A stretch of DNA of 64,000 nucleotides from PNOJ01 sp016706845 (GCA_016706845.1 JADJIV010000008.1:85945-149944), one strand, 5' to 3'. Shown: positions 53,709 through 63,220, counted from the first letter of the stretch. Numbers and translations are program-made. Notes: generated by a model not told the origin, from the letters alone.

Positions 53709-55509
53709 GCCGCCTGCCCATGAGCCGCCCGCCGCCTGACGCCCTGGCCGCTGCGTGACCTGCTCGGGCGCGCCGTCGCCGAACTGGACGCCCGCGGCGC
53801 GATCTTCGACCTGCCCGTCGGCAAGTGGCACCGTCCCGTCGATGGCGTCGACCTCGCCGACACGGTCGGTGGCCACGCCGAGGGTACGCCGCTGGGTCCC
53901 GCCGCCGGTCCGCACACTCAGCTGGCGCAGAACCTGGTGCTGAGCTGGCTGGCCGGAGCGCGCACCCTCGAACTGAAGACCGTCCAGGTCCTGGACGAGC
54001 TGGAGATCCCGCGCCCCTGCATCGACATGGCCGCCGAGGGCTACAACGTCGAGTGGAGCCAGGAGCTGCGGCTGGACGAGTCCCTGCGCGAGTACGCCAA
54101 GGCCGCGCTGATGATCGCGGTCCTGCGCGCCTGGGAACCCGTGCGTGCGGGGACCGGCGAGCCCGGCGGCCACGTCTTCGAACTGTCGTGCGGCTACGAC
54201 CTCGCCGGCGTGCGCAGCGCGCCGATGGCCGCGTTCCTGGACAGTCTCGGCGACGCGCGCGCGGCGGTGGACGCGCAGCGCGGCGGGATCCCGCCGGCGC
54301 TGGCCGGCCTGCGCGACGTCGAAGTGCCGGCGCGCCTGTGCACCGGCGCCACCCTGAGCACCTTCCACGGCTGCCCGCCGGGGGAGATCGAGGCGATCGT
54401 CCGCCACCTCATGACCCGCCACGGCCTGGATGTCACCGTGAAGCTGAACCCCACCCTGCTCCGGGCGCGACGCGGTGGCGGCGATCCTCCACGACCGGCT
54501 CGGCTACCGCGACGCGGCCCTGGTGCCTGCGGCCTTCGCCGAGGACCTGGCCATGGACCGCGCGCTCGAACTCGTCGACGGGCTGGCGGCCTTCGCCCGG
54601 GCGCAGGGGCGGCGCTTCGGCGTCAAGCTCACCAACACGCTGGTGGTCGCCAACGAGCGCGGCCGCCTGCCGGGCGCGCAGGCGTACCTCTCGGGGGCGC
54701 CGCTGCACGTGCTGGCCGCGACCCTCCTGGCGGAGCTCGACGCCCGCCTGCCCGGACGCCTGGCCCTGGCCGGTCGTCCGGGCGGCGACGTGCCCGTGTC
54801 GTTCTCGGCCGGGGTGGAGCGCGGCAACGCCGCCGAGGTCGTGGCCCTCGGATTGTCGCCGGTGACCGTCTGCAGCGACCTGCTGAAACCGGGCGGCTAC
54901 GGCCGCCTGTCCGGGATGCTGCGCCGCCTGGCCGACGAGATGCGCGCCGCCGGCTGCGCCGACCTGCCGGCCTGGCGGGCGCGGGCCGCGGCCGTCGCGC
55001 GGGATGCGGGGCACGCCTCGGCCGCGGCGGCCTACGCCGCCCATCTGGCCACGGCCCCGGGCGCGGCGCCCTACGCCGCGGGCGCCGTGCGCAAACCGTT
55101 GAAGCGCAGTGGGCGGCCGCTGGAACTGTTCGACTGCACGAGTTGCCACCTCTGCGTCACGGTCTGCCCGAACGACGCGATGATCCGTCTGGCCCGGCCG
55201 GACGGACTCGAGGACCGGCTGACCAGGCGCTGGCAGTACCTGTGCCTGGCCGACCTCTGCAACGACTGCGGCAACTGCGCAACCTTCTGTCCCGACGAAG
55301 GGGCGCCCCACCGGGTGAAGCCCCGCCTGCACCTGGCCGGGCGGGAGGCTGCGGCCGCCGATTCCGATTATCGTATCGCGCGCGCCGGCGGCGTCTGGAC
55401 CGCGGACGGTGCGCGCGCGGACGACCTGGTCGCCTCCCTGCTGCGCGACCTGCCCCTGCCGGCCGAGGAAACTCAAACCGAGGAACCGCAAACCGAGGAA
55501 GCGCCATGA
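53705..55509 (+). CDS. YgfK-like protein: dihydroorotate-dehydrogenase-type barrel plus C-terminal 4Fe-4S domain (two frameshifts)
   Basis: About 600 residues. The barrel part matches the N-terminal half of E. coli YgfK (putative selenate reductase subunit): GPAAGPHTQLAQNLV, ELKTVQVLDELEIPRPCIDM, GATLSTFHGCPPGEIEAI, FGVKLTNTLVVAN, SDLLKPGGYGRLSGML. The C-terminus has CTSCHLCVTVCPNDAM and CNDCGNCATFCPDEG for Fe-S clusters. YgfK's GltD-like FAD/NAD domain is absent, so an external partner would be needed. Frame breaks: extra G near 53747 and extra C near 54467. Substrate unknown. It overlaps both neighbours by ATGA, so the operon is tight. Confidence 0.78.
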
Positions 55510-57482
55510 CCGCACGCCCGCCCCTGTTCACGCCGTTCCACTGCGCCGAGGAGACCATTCGGATCGCGCCTGCGCTCGCCCGCGACGGCGGGCTGCTGGC
55601 CTGGGCCCGCGATTTCCAGCTGGGCACGGCCGGCTACCGCGACCTGCTCGATCCCGGCGACCTGCACAGCACCGAAGTCCCGTTCAACAGCCTGAACGTG
55701 GCGGTCATGCTGACCGCCCGCGCGCAGCTGGCGCTCGAGGAGGGACTGGCCCACCTCCACGTGGGCGGGGAGGTGCGCCCGCACACGCAGGAGTTCATCG
55801 ACCTGGCGGCCCGCGTCTACGCGGCCCACGGGATCTGCGTCCACCTGCGCCCGCAAGGCTGCCTCACCACGCCGATCTGGCTGTCGTCCTTCGGCGTGAA
55901 CTACGAGGAGCTCGACGGCGGCGAGAACTTCACGGCCTCGCACAGCCAGAGCTACAAGGGCGGCTGGAAGCCGATGGACGAGTCGGGCATGCAGCTGCTG
56001 GAGATGGCGGGCCGCATCGCCGACCGCGTCCGCCTGCTGGCCGAGCGCGCCGCCGAAGAGGGACTCGAGATCCCGCTCGCGCCCGCGGACGACCCCCTGA
56101 TCGTGCGCGATTTCGATCCGGTCGCCGCCTACGCGGACGCGCTGCGGGCCATCGTGCCCGTGGACATGCTGGACGGGATCGCCGCGGCCGCGGCCCGGGG
56201 CTTCCGCACCGCGATCTGCACCGAGGGCGGCAGCATGGGCGCCGCCGCGCGCCGCGTCTTCGCCGAGCTGGGCGTGGGCGTCGACGGGGACGGGCCCGTC
56301 TTCTTCACCCACGAGGCGGAGTCCAGCGACTACCACGGCATCGGGATCCTGGACGGCGTGAACCACGGTGTCGACCCCGGCAAGTGGCAGGTCTACAAGC
56401 ACGTCGGCGCTCAGGACCTGCTGCGCGCGCGGCGCGCCGACCTCGTGTTCATCTGGGACCCCGACGGCGACCGCTTCAACATGGTGACCGCGGCGCCCGC
56501 CGTGCTGGCCGACCGCGCGCGCGCCGCCGGGCTCGAGGTCGATCCCCTCGACGACGCGCGCGTGCTCGTCTTCTTCAAGCCGAACCAGATCTACTTCATG
56601 CTCGCCGCCGCGCGCCTCGAGTCGCTGCACGCCGGAGGGACCCTCGGGGACGACGACTGGATCGTGGCCACCAGCTGGCCGACCAGCCGCAGCATCGGCG
56701 AGCTGGCCGAGGCCTTCAACCGGCGCCACGGCACCCGGCTGAGCACCTTCCGCGTGCCGGTCGGCTTCAAGCACTTCGGCAACCTGGTCGCCGACCTGGA
56801 GAACCAGGTGCTCGAGTCGGATCCCGACGACCCCGGCCTGACCACCCGCGCCGTGGACGCGACCGGGACCGAGACGGTGTTCGGCCCGCGCCCCCGGCTG
56901 CTGATCATGGCCGAGGAGAGCGGCGGCGCCGCGCTGGGACCCGACGACTGGATGCTGTCGCGCGACGAGGAACGCGCGACCCTGGCGATCAAGGAGAAGG
57001 ACGGCCTGCAGATCGGGCTGGTCGCGCTGGGCCTCGGGGCGAGCCTGTTCGCCGACGGCGGCAGCTTCGCCGCCTTCTACCTGGACCGCCTGGACGCCTA
57101 CGGCATCGTGCACCGGTTCTACGAGCGGCGCGACGTGACCCTGTTCGACGAGTCGCTGCGCGGCGCGGCCCGCGAGGAGGCCCGCGCCGCGGGCAACCGC
57201 CGCAAGGCGTCCGTCGTGGCCTTCCTCGCCGCGCTGGAGGGGCGCCCGCCGGCGGAGGTGTCCGCCGCCCTGCGCGAGCGCCTGCCGGCGGGTCACGTGT
57301 TGCCGGCGATCGTGCGCTGCTTCCGCGCCGGCGACGGCACGCTGATCGAGTTCGAGGGCTGCTGGTTCCAACTGCGCGCCAGCGGCACCGACGCCGTGCT
57401 GCGCTACTACTGCGAGGGCGGCGACCGGCGGCGGGTGGGCGAGCTCAACGAGGCCCTCATCGGTCTGCGCCTCGACGGCTGA
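55506..57482 (+). CDS. Divergent phosphoglucomutase/phosphomannomutase-superfamily protein
   Basis: 658 residues, longer than the usual ~460-580. The alpha-D-phosphohexomutase plan is visible: N-terminal LGTAGYRDLL, the phosphoserine loop ENFTASHSQSYKGGWK (usual TASHNP), the metal loop IWDPDGDRFN, and the sugar-specificity loop AEESGGAALGPDDWM. Retention of Ser and DPDGDR suggests an active mutase moving phosphate on a hexose or pentose. The changed SHSQ and EESGG loops suggest an unusual substrate. The gene is intact, has start ATG 55506 overlapping the previous stop, and is the third gene of the operon. Confidence 0.82.
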   Translation: MTARPPLFTPFHCAEETIRIAPALARDGGLLAWARDFQLGTAGYRDLLDPGDLHSTEVPFNSLNVAVMLTARAQLALEEGLAHLHVGGEVRPHTQEFIDLAARVYAAHGICVHLRPQGCLTTPIWLSSFGVNYEELDGGENFTASHSQSYKGGWKPMDESGMQLLEMAGRIADRVRLLAERAAEEGLEIPLAPADDPLIVRDFDPVAAYADALRAIVPVDMLDGIAAAAARGFRTAICTEGGSMGAAARRVFAELGVGVDGDGPVFFTHEAESSDYHGIGILDGVNHGVDPGKWQVYKHVGAQDLLRARRADLVFIWDPDGDRFNMVTAAPAVLADRARAAGLEVDPLDDARVLVFFKPNQIYFMLAAARLESLHAGGTLGDDDWIVATSWPTSRSIGELAEAFNRRHGTRLSTFRVPVGFKHFGNLVADLENQVLESDPDDPGLTTRAVDATGTETVFGPRPRLLIMAEESGGAALGPDDWMLSRDEERATLAIKEKDGLQIGLVALGLGASLFADGGSFAAFYLDRLDAYGIVHRFYERRDVTLFDESLRGAAREEARAAGNRRKASVVAFLAALEGRPPAEVSAALRERLPAGHVLPAIVRCFRAGDGTLIEFEGCWFQLRASGTDAVLRYYCEGGDRRRVGELNEALIGLRLDG

Positions 57483-57492
57483 AGGAGGGTGG

Positions 57493-57801
57493 ATGGGCGA
57501 CCGGAACTACCGCACGCTGACGGTCTACAGCGCCACCTGGTGCCCCGACTGCCGCGTCGCCAAGCGCTTCCTGGACGAGCACGGCGTGGCCTACGAGACC
57601 GTGGAGATCGACCGCGACGAGGAGGCCGCCCGTCTGCTGGAGGAACGCACCGGCAAGCGGGGGATCCCGTATTTCGTGCTGGACGGCGAGCGGTGGGTGC
57701 GCGCCTACGTCCCGCGCCTTGGTTTCGACCGCGAAAGGCATGACTGCCCTGCTCGGACTGTAACGGCTCCGGGGTTGGCAGCCCCGCGCGGGCCGTGTTA
57801 G
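57493..57801 (+). CDS. Glutaredoxin-like protein
   Basis: A ~85-102-residue thioredoxin fold with the redox pair C17-P-D-C20 (ATWCPDCRVAKRFLDEHGV), a cis-Pro in KRGIPYFVLDG and a typical short length. Its C-terminus is doubtful: dropping one base near 57738 gives an end MTALLGL with stop at 57763, which looks more natural than the extra Pro/Ala tail to 57801. It follows the phosphomutase by 10 nt and may be part of that operon. Confidence 0.8.
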   Translation: MGDRNYRTLTVYSATWCPDCRVAKRFLDEHGVAYETVEIDRDEEAARLLEERTGKRGIPYFVLDGERWVRAYVPRLGFDRERHDCPARTVTAPGLAAPRGPC

Positions 57802-57804
57802 CAT
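57775..57804 (+). promoter_or_regulatory. Candidate promoter of the type II GAPDH gene
   Basis: TTGGCA (57775-57780) and TAGCAT (57799-57804), spacer 18 nt, ~60 nt before ATG 57866. Confidence 0.6.
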
Positions 57805-57865
57805 CCAGGGGCCGGGCGTCCGCCCGTCCGGCCCAAGCGACACAACGCCGGCAAGAGGAGGATCC

Positions 57866-58936
57866 ATGCGCGGCACGAAGAACGTCCTCGTGGTGGGGAC
57901 CGGGACCATCGGCGAGCCCCTGATCGGGCTGCTGAGCCACTTCAAGGACCAGTTGGGCGTCGACGAGGTGCTCTTCCACAAGAACACGCCGCTGGTCACC
58001 GACCGCAGCAAGGTCAAGGACCTCATCCGGCGCGGCGCGCGCATCGTCTCGGACAAGGAACACGTCGCCGGTTTCAAGGACATCGGCATCCAGGTCGACG
58101 TGACGACCGAGGACGCGCTGCAGGCCGCGCGGGTCGTCATCGACTGCACGCCCCTGGGCAACGACATGAAGGAGAAGTGGTACCGGACCTACGAGGGTTC
58201 GACCGACCTCTTCATCGCCCAGGGCAGCGAGTTCGGCTTCGGCAAGCAGTACGCCCGCGGGATCAACGACGAGGTGCTCGACAGCGAGACCGACAAGTAC
58301 CTGCAGGTGGTCAGCTGCAACACGCACAACCTGTCGCTGATCATCAAGATGCTCGGGCTCGGCGACGAGGGGCCCGACAACCTGGTGCAGGGGCGGTTCG
58401 TCTGCATCCGCCGCGCCAACGACATCAGCCAGGACGGCAAGTTCGTGCCGAGCCCCGAGATCGGCTCGCACGGCGACGCCGCCTTCGGCACGCACCACGC
58501 GCGAGACGCCTGGCACCTGTTCAACACCATGGGTTACGACCTGAAGCTGTTCTCCTCGGCCCTGAAGCTCAACACCAACCTGATGCACACCCTGCAGTTC
58601 CACCTGACGGTGCGCAAGCCGGTGACCCACGCCGAGCTGATGCAGCGCTGCGAGGCCAACGACCGCGTGGCGATGACCCACAAGAAGACGGCCAACTCGA
58701 TCTTCTCGTTCGGGCGCGACCACGGCTTCTACGGCCGCATCCTCAACCAGACCGTGATCCCCTACAACGGGATCCACGTCTCGCAGGACGGCCGCGACAT
58801 CACCGGGTTCTGCTTCACGCCCCAGGACGGCAACAGCCTGCTGAGCTCGGTCGCCGCCACCGTCTGGGCGCTCTACCCGGACACCTACGACAAGATCATC
58901 CAGTGCCTGCGGCCCTACTTCTTCGACGAGGTGTAG
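57866..58936 (+). CDS. Type II (archaeal-type) glyceraldehyde-3-phosphate dehydrogenase homologue
   Basis: A 356-residue Rossmann dehydrogenase (VLVVGTGTIGEPLIGLL) in which VVIDCTPLGNDMKEKWY, then VVSCNTHNLSLIIKML with the catalytic Cys, then PSPEIGSHGDAAFGTHHARD and TNLMHTLQFHLTVRK, follow the order of archaeal GAPDH. Bacterial type I motifs (SNASCTTNC) are absent. Archaeal enzymes act in gluconeogenesis and use NADP(H). It could be the main GAPDH or a related phospho-aldehyde dehydrogenase. The gene is intact with its own promoter, gaggagg ribosome binding site and a terminator. Confidence 0.72.
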   Translation: MRGTKNVLVVGTGTIGEPLIGLLSHFKDQLGVDEVLFHKNTPLVTDRSKVKDLIRRGARIVSDKEHVAGFKDIGIQVDVTTEDALQAARVVIDCTPLGNDMKEKWYRTYEGSTDLFIAQGSEFGFGKQYARGINDEVLDSETDKYLQVVSCNTHNLSLIIKMLGLGDEGPDNLVQGRFVCIRRANDISQDGKFVPSPEIGSHGDAAFGTHHARDAWHLFNTMGYDLKLFSSALKLNTNLMHTLQFHLTVRKPVTHAELMQRCEANDRVAMTHKKTANSIFSFGRDHGFYGRILNQTVIPYNGIHVSQDGRDITGFCFTPQDGNSLLSSVAATVWALYPDTYDKIIQCLRPYFFDEV

Positions 58937-58968
58937 GCGCCGGCGCGGCTCGATCCGGTACGAAAGCA

Positions 58969-58998
58969 GGAGGCGCCCGGTCGTGGGACCGGGCGCCT
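58969..58998. terminator. Bidirectional terminator hairpin
   Basis: A perfect 13-bp stem (58969-58981 with 58986-58998), loop GTGG, between convergent genes; TTCGTTCG follows. Confidence 0.8.
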
Positions 58999-59024
58999 CT
59001 TCGTTCGTCCGGGATGCCGGTCCG

Positions 59025-60500
59025 CTAGCCGGCAGGCGCCGTTGCGATCCTCGCGATCAGGTCGCGGTAGGTCTGCTGGGCGGGCAGGTTGGCGTCGGCC
59101 CGGGCCAGCAGGGGCTCCACCTTCGCCAGGGCCTGCGCGGCCAGGTCGGCGTCGCCCGTCGCCAGGGCGGACTGCGCCAGCAGCAGCAGGGGGCGGATGC
59201 GCGCCGGATTGGTCGCGAGGATCCGTTTCGCGTTCTCGAGGGCCGGGCCGGGCCGGCCGGCGGCGAGGTAGCTCTCGCCCTGCCGCCACAGGAACCACCA
59301 GCGCTCGTGGGCCGGCAGGTTGCTGCTGGAATCGAGCAACAGCTGCCACTCGTCGATCGCCTTCTCGTGGTCGCCGTCGCGGGTCGCCATCATGGCCCGC
59401 AACTGGTGCTCCAGGCCGTCGATCTGGTCGCGGTAGTTCTTGAAGGCGTAGTTGTCGCTGCTGCGCGCCTTGGTGAAGAAGGCGGCGGCCGCAGCGTCCG
59501 CTTCGGGCCGCCGCTGCTCCATCGCCAGCTGGATCGCCCGGTAGAAGCCGTCCAGGAAGGCGTCCGGGTACTTCGCCTGGTAGGCGGCCATGGCGCGCAG
59601 CGCCTCGTCGTAGAGCTCGTGGGTGTAATACATGCGGATGAGCGTCTCGTCGAGCTCGCGCTCCTGCTGCGAGCCGGCCAGCGCGGTGCGGATGCTTTCG
59701 AGGATCTGCTCGCCCTGGGTGATCATGCCCTGTTCGAGGTAGAGTTCGCCCAGATTGATCTGCGAGAAGTGGAAATCGGGCTGGGCCTTCAGGGCGGCCA
59801 GGAATTCGCGCTCGGCATCCTCGTAGTCGCCCTTCCAGCTCAGCACCTCGCCCAGCGAGTCGTGGGGATTGGCCAGGCCGGGCGCCAGGAAGGCGTACTT
59901 GCGCAGGTGGGTGACGGCCTGTTCGTAGTCGCCGCGCCCGGCGGCGAGGTAGCCGAGCATGTTGTAGGCGGGCGCGTGGTTGGGCTCGATGGCCAGGATC
60001 TGTTCGTAGACGCGCTGGCACTCGTCCCACTTCCCGGTCTGGTACAGGACGCTGGCCTTGGCCGACAGGGCCATCAGGTCCGTCGGCTGCTCGGCGAGCA
60101 CGTAGTCCAGCAGCGAGTCGCGGACCTGGTCGCCCGGCTTCTTGTAGGAAAGAAGCAGCAGCTGGAGCTTCGCGCGCTCGAGCGCGTTGGGCAGGCGTGC
60201 GGCGAGGCTGTCGGCGATGGCGGCCTCGACCGTGCTCCCGGCCTTGTCCCCGAAGCGGCTCTGAATCTGCGCGATCAGGGCGTGGGCCGCCGCGAACCCG
60301 GGATCCAGGGACACCGCGCGCCGCAGCGAGGAATCGGCCTGGGCGAACTGGAACGCGTTCAACTGGGAGTAGCCCTGCTCGAACAGGTCGTAGGCCTCCG
60401 CCGAACGCGTGGTGAACTGGCGCTCGGGCCCGCCCAGGAACAGCAGGGCGAGGGCCAGCAGCGCCAGTGCGACCAGGCCGATCATGACCGATCTCTTCAT
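59025..60500 (-). CDS. Membrane-anchored TPR-repeat protein
   Basis: 491 residues. An N-terminal hydrophobic anchor (VMIGLVALALLALALLFLGG) is followed by about ten tetratricopeptide repeats (for example AYNMLGYLAAGRGDYEQAV, SQINLGELYLEQGMITQGEQ). The body is probably outside the cytoplasmic membrane and mediates protein contacts. It overlaps the upstream phosphatase gene (ATGA at 60497-60500), so a functional link to the phosphatase is likely but unproven. Confidence 0.85.
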   Translation of the reverse strand: MKRSVMIGLVALALLALALLFLGGPERQFTTRSAEAYDLFEQGYSQLNAFQFAQADSSLRRAVSLDPGFAAAHALIAQIQSRFGDKAGSTVEAAIADSLAARLPNALERAKLQLLLLSYKKPGDQVRDSLLDYVLAEQPTDLMALSAKASVLYQTGKWDECQRVYEQILAIEPNHAPAYNMLGYLAAGRGDYEQAVTHLRKYAFLAPGLANPHDSLGEVLSWKGDYEDAEREFLAALKAQPDFHFSQINLGELYLEQGMITQGEQILESIRTALAGSQQERELDETLIRMYYTHELYDEALRAMAAYQAKYPDAFLDGFYRAIQLAMEQRRPEADAAAAAFFTKARSSDNYAFKNYRDQIDGLEHQLRAMMATRDGDHEKAIDEWQLLLDSSSNLPAHERWWFLWRQGESYLAAGRPGPALENAKRILATNPARIRPLLLLAQSALATGDADLAAQALAKVEPLLARADANLPAQQTYRDLIARIATAPAG

Positions 60501-63145
60501 GACTCGTTCTCCGCTCGGGTGAGGGGGGGCAGGCCCCGCTGTGCGTACGCAAGAGCGCCGGCGGGGTTGCCGGCGGTCGTGTGGAGGGCCTTCAGGACCA
60601 GCAGGGTCACGTCGTCGTCCGCCTGCTCGCGCCCGCTGAAGGCGCGCAGCTCGGCGTTCATGATGTCGAGCAGGTCGCCCGCCCCGGTCCCGTGGTGCTC
60701 GGACAGGAGGCGCTCCACGCGTTCGGTGCCGAACTCCTCGTCGTCGGCGTCGACGGTCTCGGTCAGCCCGTCGGTGTACAGGAACAGCATGTCGCCGGGC
60801 GTGAACCCGATCGTCTCCTCGGGGTAGCTGCCGAAGTCGAAGGCGCCCAGGGGCAGGCCGCCCTTGTCCAGCTGGTGCAGGGAGCCGTCGGCCCGGCGCA
60901 GGATCGGCGCGTTGTGGCCGCCCGAGCTGTAGCGCAGCTGACGGCGCGCGGGATCCACAAAGGCCAGGAACAGGGTGGCGAAGTGCGTCGGGTCGGTGCT
61001 CGCGTACAGGTAGCGGTTGACCCGTTCGAGGATCTCGCCGGGGGAGTCGCTGATGGCGCAGTGGGCGCGCAGCGAGGCCTGGAGGCTCGAGGCCAGCAGG
61101 CTGGCGGGGATGCCCTTGCCGCTGACGTCGCTGATGATGACCACGAGCTGCCCGTCGTCCCGCTCGATCAGGTCGTAGTAGTCGCCGCTGACCTCGGCGC
61201 TGTTGAAGTTGCAGGCGGCCAGCTCCAGCCCGCCGACCGAGGGCAGGCGTTCGGGCAGCAGGCGGCTCTGGATCGAGCGCGCCAGGGCGAGCTGCTCCTC
61301 CAGCTTCTGCTTCTTCAGCTCCTCCTCGTAGAGGCGGCTGTTCTCGATCTGCAGGGCCATCTGCCCGGCCACCAGGGTGAGCAGCTCGAGGTCCTGCAGC
61401 TGGTAGTCGTCGCCGCCGTGCTTGGGCGGCAGGGCGAAGAGCCCGACCAGGCGGCCGCGCACCAGCATCGGCACCAGCAGCGCGATGCCGAGGCGGGCCA
61501 ATGCGTCCCTTTCCTGCAGCCGCTGCAGCAGCTCGGCCTGCTCGCGGGTGGCGGCCGCGCGGACATCCAGGCGGGTCTGGCTGCGCTCGATCCAGTACGG
61601 CTCGTTGAACTGCGCGAGACGCAGTGCCGTGGCCTCGAGCCGCAGCTCGTCGGGGCACTCGTCGCAGCCGTCCGGACCGGCGTGGGCTCCGGTGGCGGCG
61701 GGGTGTCCAACGACGCCGGCCAGCAGCCACTCCTCGCCGGCGGGGCCCGGCCGGTAGACCGCGAGGCGCGGCAGGTCGACCAGCTGGCAGAGCCGCCCGC
61801 CGATGCGCCCGATCAGCGCGTCCTGCTGGATGATCTGGGGGATCTCCAGCCCGAACTCCTGCAGGGCGCCGGCCAGGTTGCCGCGGCTGCGGAAGAAGCG
61901 GCGGTCCAGCTGCCCCTGCAGGTGGACGCGGGCCGGCCACAGCGAGGCCGCGGCGGCCAGCGTCGCGGCGACCGTGGCGACCTGGCTCGTCTGGCCGCTG
62001 AGGCGCAGCAACAGCGCGCCGAGGCCCAGCACGAACCCCAGGTAGAGCAGGAACAGGCTCCCGGTCAGCAGGGAGTAGACGAGGCTGCGCTTGAGCAGCA
62101 CCTCGATCTGCATCACGCGGTAGCGGGCGATGCAGTAGCTGAAGGACAGCGGCACGGCGATCATCGGCACCGTGCCGATGAAGGCGAGCGTGTCGCCCAC
62201 GCGGTCGCCCGGCAGCACGGTGAAGATCAGGAAGGGCAGGATGCCCGCCAGCGTGCCGACGGTCAGGATGCGGATGCGGCGGCGCTGCAGCGGGTCGCGG
62301 AACTGGTAGTAGCTGTGCAGCAGGGCGACGGCGCCGGCCGAGAAGAACGTGCCCAGGACCAGCCAGCGCGTGTTGTAGATCCGCGGGGCGTGCGAGCCGA
62401 AGAACTGGTCCATGGTGAACTGCAGGTAGAAGACCAGGGGCAGCACGTAGAGCAGCGGTTCGAGCCAGGGCCGCCGCGTGACGACGATCTTCTTGTCCGG
62501 GAACACCAGGAAGAAGTGCAGGAACAGCGCCGGCAGCAGGAAGCGCGCGAGCGCGCCGGCGTTGCGGGTGATGATGTCGCCCCAGAAGTAGCTCGACCGG
62601 TTCAGGTCGGTCATGAAGAATACGGCGAACAGCAGGCACATCCTGAAGAACAGCCGCGCGGCCTGCGACTCCCGCCCGCGCAGGTAGATCATCAGGCCGA
62701 TCAGCCAGTAGGCCAGGGAGAGGAACCCGTAGTACGGGTAGAAGCGGTCGGCGGTGCGGAACGCGCTCAGCCGCACCGGCACGCGCAGGACCTTGCCGTC
62801 GCGCATGACGAGGTAGGGCACCACCGACCCGACCTGCTGCCGGCTCAGCAACTGGGCGGCTTCCTGCGGGGACGCGACCAGGGTGGTGCCGATGCCGATG
62901 ATCTGGTCACCCGGCTCGAGCAGGTTGATCCCGCCGTCGGCGCGCGGCGGCACCTCGAGCACGGTGACCGTCGAGCGGCCCAGCAGCCAGACCGTGCCGT
63001 CGTTGGGGCGGATCTTCCCGGCGTCCAGGGCGGCGAACAGGCAGAGGCCGAGCGTGGCGAACGCCCCGAGCAGGTTGGCCCAGTGGCCGACGGCGCCGCT
63101 GCGGGGCGTCGCCGGAAACTGGAAGCTGGACTCTTCCGTCGCCAT
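60497..63145 (-). CDS. Membrane sensor PP2C/SpoIIE-type phosphatase with PDZ-like and GAF domains
   Basis: 882 residues. One N-terminal helix leads to an outside PDZ-like segment (INLLEPGDQIIGIGTTLVAS, ~residues 70-125). About eight helices follow (~140-390), then a GAF domain (~410-600: PRLAVYRPGPAGEEWLLAG, ALLVPMLVRGRLVGLFALP). A coiled linker and a C-terminal SpoIIE/PP2C phosphatase (NSAEVSGDYYDLIE, VVIISDVSGKGIPASLLAS, LYTDGLTETVDA, ADDDVTLLVL) end the protein. Such proteins dephosphorylate anti-sigma-factor antagonists in partner-switching pathways. No such partner is nearby. ATG 63145 is chosen because the upstream frame is non-coding in character. Confidence 0.88.
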   Translation of the reverse strand: MATEESSFQFPATPRSGAVGHWANLLGAFATLGLCLFAALDAGKIRPNDGTVWLLGRSTVTVLEVPPRADGGINLLEPGDQIIGIGTTLVASPQEAAQLLSRQQVGSVVPYLVMRDGKVLRVPVRLSAFRTADRFYPYYGFLSLAYWLIGLMIYLRGRESQAARLFFRMCLLFAVFFMTDLNRSSYFWGDIITRNAGALARFLLPALFLHFFLVFPDKKIVVTRRPWLEPLLYVLPLVFYLQFTMDQFFGSHAPRIYNTRWLVLGTFFSAGAVALLHSYYQFRDPLQRRRIRILTVGTLAGILPFLIFTVLPGDRVGDTLAFIGTVPMIAVPLSFSYCIARYRVMQIEVLLKRSLVYSLLTGSLFLLYLGFVLGLGALLLRLSGQTSQVATVAATLAAAASLWPARVHLQGQLDRRFFRSRGNLAGALQEFGLEIPQIIQQDALIGRIGGRLCQLVDLPRLAVYRPGPAGEEWLLAGVVGHPAATGAHAGPDGCDECPDELRLEATALRLAQFNEPYWIERSQTRLDVRAAATREQAELLQRLQERDALARLGIALLVPMLVRGRLVGLFALPPKHGGDDYQLQDLELLTLVAGQMALQIENSRLYEEELKKQKLEEQLALARSIQSRLLPERLPSVGGLELAACNFNSAEVSGDYYDLIERDDGQLVVIISDVSGKGIPASLLASSLQASLRAHCAISDSPGEILERVNRYLYASTDPTHFATLFLAFVDPARRQLRYSSGGHNAPILRRADGSLHQLDKGGLPLGAFDFGSYPEETIGFTPGDMLFLYTDGLTETVDADDEEFGTERVERLLSEHHGTGAGDLLDIMNAELRAFSGREQADDDVTLLVLKALHTTAGNPAGALAYAQRGLPPLTRAENES

Positions 63146-63193
63146 CGTTATCCTGGTCCTTCGGCGGGGTGACGCCCGATCGACGTGCACAAT

Positions 63194-63220
63194 ATCATAG
63201 AGAACGGCGGGTGGCTGCAA
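63194..63220 (-). promoter_or_regulatory. Candidate promoter of the phosphatase-TPR unit
   Basis: On the minus strand TTGCAG (63220-63215) and TATGAT (63199-63194), spacer 15 nt (GATATT, 3 nt further, gives 18). Confidence 0.5.

Noticed and set aside
60581..63172. 863-codon plus-strand frame opposite the phosphatase
   Set aside because: It is the mirror of a well-conserved multi-domain gene and has low-complexity Gln/Ala/Val sequence without a domain.
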